A stretch of DNA of 6,051 bases, from NCBI GenBank assembly GCA_020345945.1, contig CP070773.1, positions 146,207 through 152,257 on the forward strand, read 5' to 3'. The notes under the pieces were generated by a model. The model was not told where the DNA came from. It made no database searches and saw nothing but the letters and a program-made list of their open reading frames with translations. Both the position numbers and the translations under genes were made by a program. The stretch is from Candidatus Bathyarchaeota archaeon (GTDB lineage Archaea > Thermoproteota > Bathyarchaeia > RBG-16-48-13 > GCA-020345945). Below, in pieces: positions 5,994 to 6,051 of the stretch. Position 1 is the first letter of the stretch; each line of letters begins with the position of its first letter.

Positions 5994-6051
5994 TTGCCAG
6001 TCTACGAAGATATCCTCATAACAGGAGGCGCAGGATTCGTCGGATCGAACT
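5994..6051 (+). CDS. NAD-dependent SDR sugar enzyme, N-terminal fragment, possibly dTDP-glucose 4,6-dehydratase (RmlB)
   Basis: From TTG 5994 the plus strand stays open for 19 codons to the window edge and reads DILITGGAGFVGSN at residues 6-19, the first beta strand and G-x2-G-x2-G dinucleotide-binding loop of extended SDR enzymes. SN directly after GGAGFVG is usual in dTDP-glucose 4,6-dehydratases, and an RmlA-type gene lies just upstream, so RmlB is the best guess. UDP-glucose 4-epimerase and related enzymes share the motif. An in-frame TAG at 5955-5957 limits the start; TTG 5994 with GGGAG 10 nt upstream gives a normal short lead-in to the fold. Confidence 0.7.
   Translation, partial: MPVYEDILITGGAGFVGSN

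Noticed and set aside
1..6051. CRISPR array, tRNA/rRNA genes, transposase or terminal repeats
   Set aside because: Looked for on both strands by eye; no regularly spaced repeats, tRNA arm pattern or transposase motif was seen.

Overview
The window looks archaeal, or at least non-bacterial. Start codons include TTG and GTG, one start has a clean GGTGA Shine-Dalgarno (complementary to the archaeal 16S 3' end), the candidate promoters are A/T-rich TATA-like boxes with no convincing -35/-10 pairs, and Ile ATA and Arg AGA/AGG codons are common. G+C seems to be in the mid-40s by eye (not computed). I cannot assign a phylum; an uncultured Thermoproteota-type or Asgard-type genome would fit, but this is inference.

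Layout: two transcription units diverge from a 123-bp region at 4572-4694. Leftwards (minus strand) come a UDP-glucuronate-decarboxylase-like SDR enzyme (3528-4571), a polytopic GT39-like membrane glycosyltransferase (2012-3373), a B12-binding-domain radical SAM protein (397-1875) and the N-terminal 86 codons of a SAM-dependent methyltransferase that runs off the left edge (1-258). Rightwards (plus strand) come an RmlA-long type sugar-1-phosphate nucleotidylyltransferase with a left-handed beta-helix tail (4695-5843) and the first 19 codons of another Rossmann SDR protein (5994-6051), plausibly RmlB. The minus-strand genes are separated by 136-154 bp gaps, so they need not be one tight operon. 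Each gap contains short inverted repeats.

Working together, the rightward genes would activate a hexose-1-phosphate and begin converting it to a 4-keto-6-deoxy sugar. The SDR enzyme would make a UDP-pentose or related sugar, and the membrane enzyme would transfer a polyprenyl-phosphate-linked sugar outside the cell. The radical SAM protein and methyltransferase would decorate a sugar or lipid. This reads as a segment of a surface-glycan or glycolipid locus. The individual families are familiar. The least explained part is the radical SAM protein and its pairing with a GT39-like enzyme and a methyltransferase. I see no rRNA, tRNA, CRISPR array, insertion sequence or phage gene.
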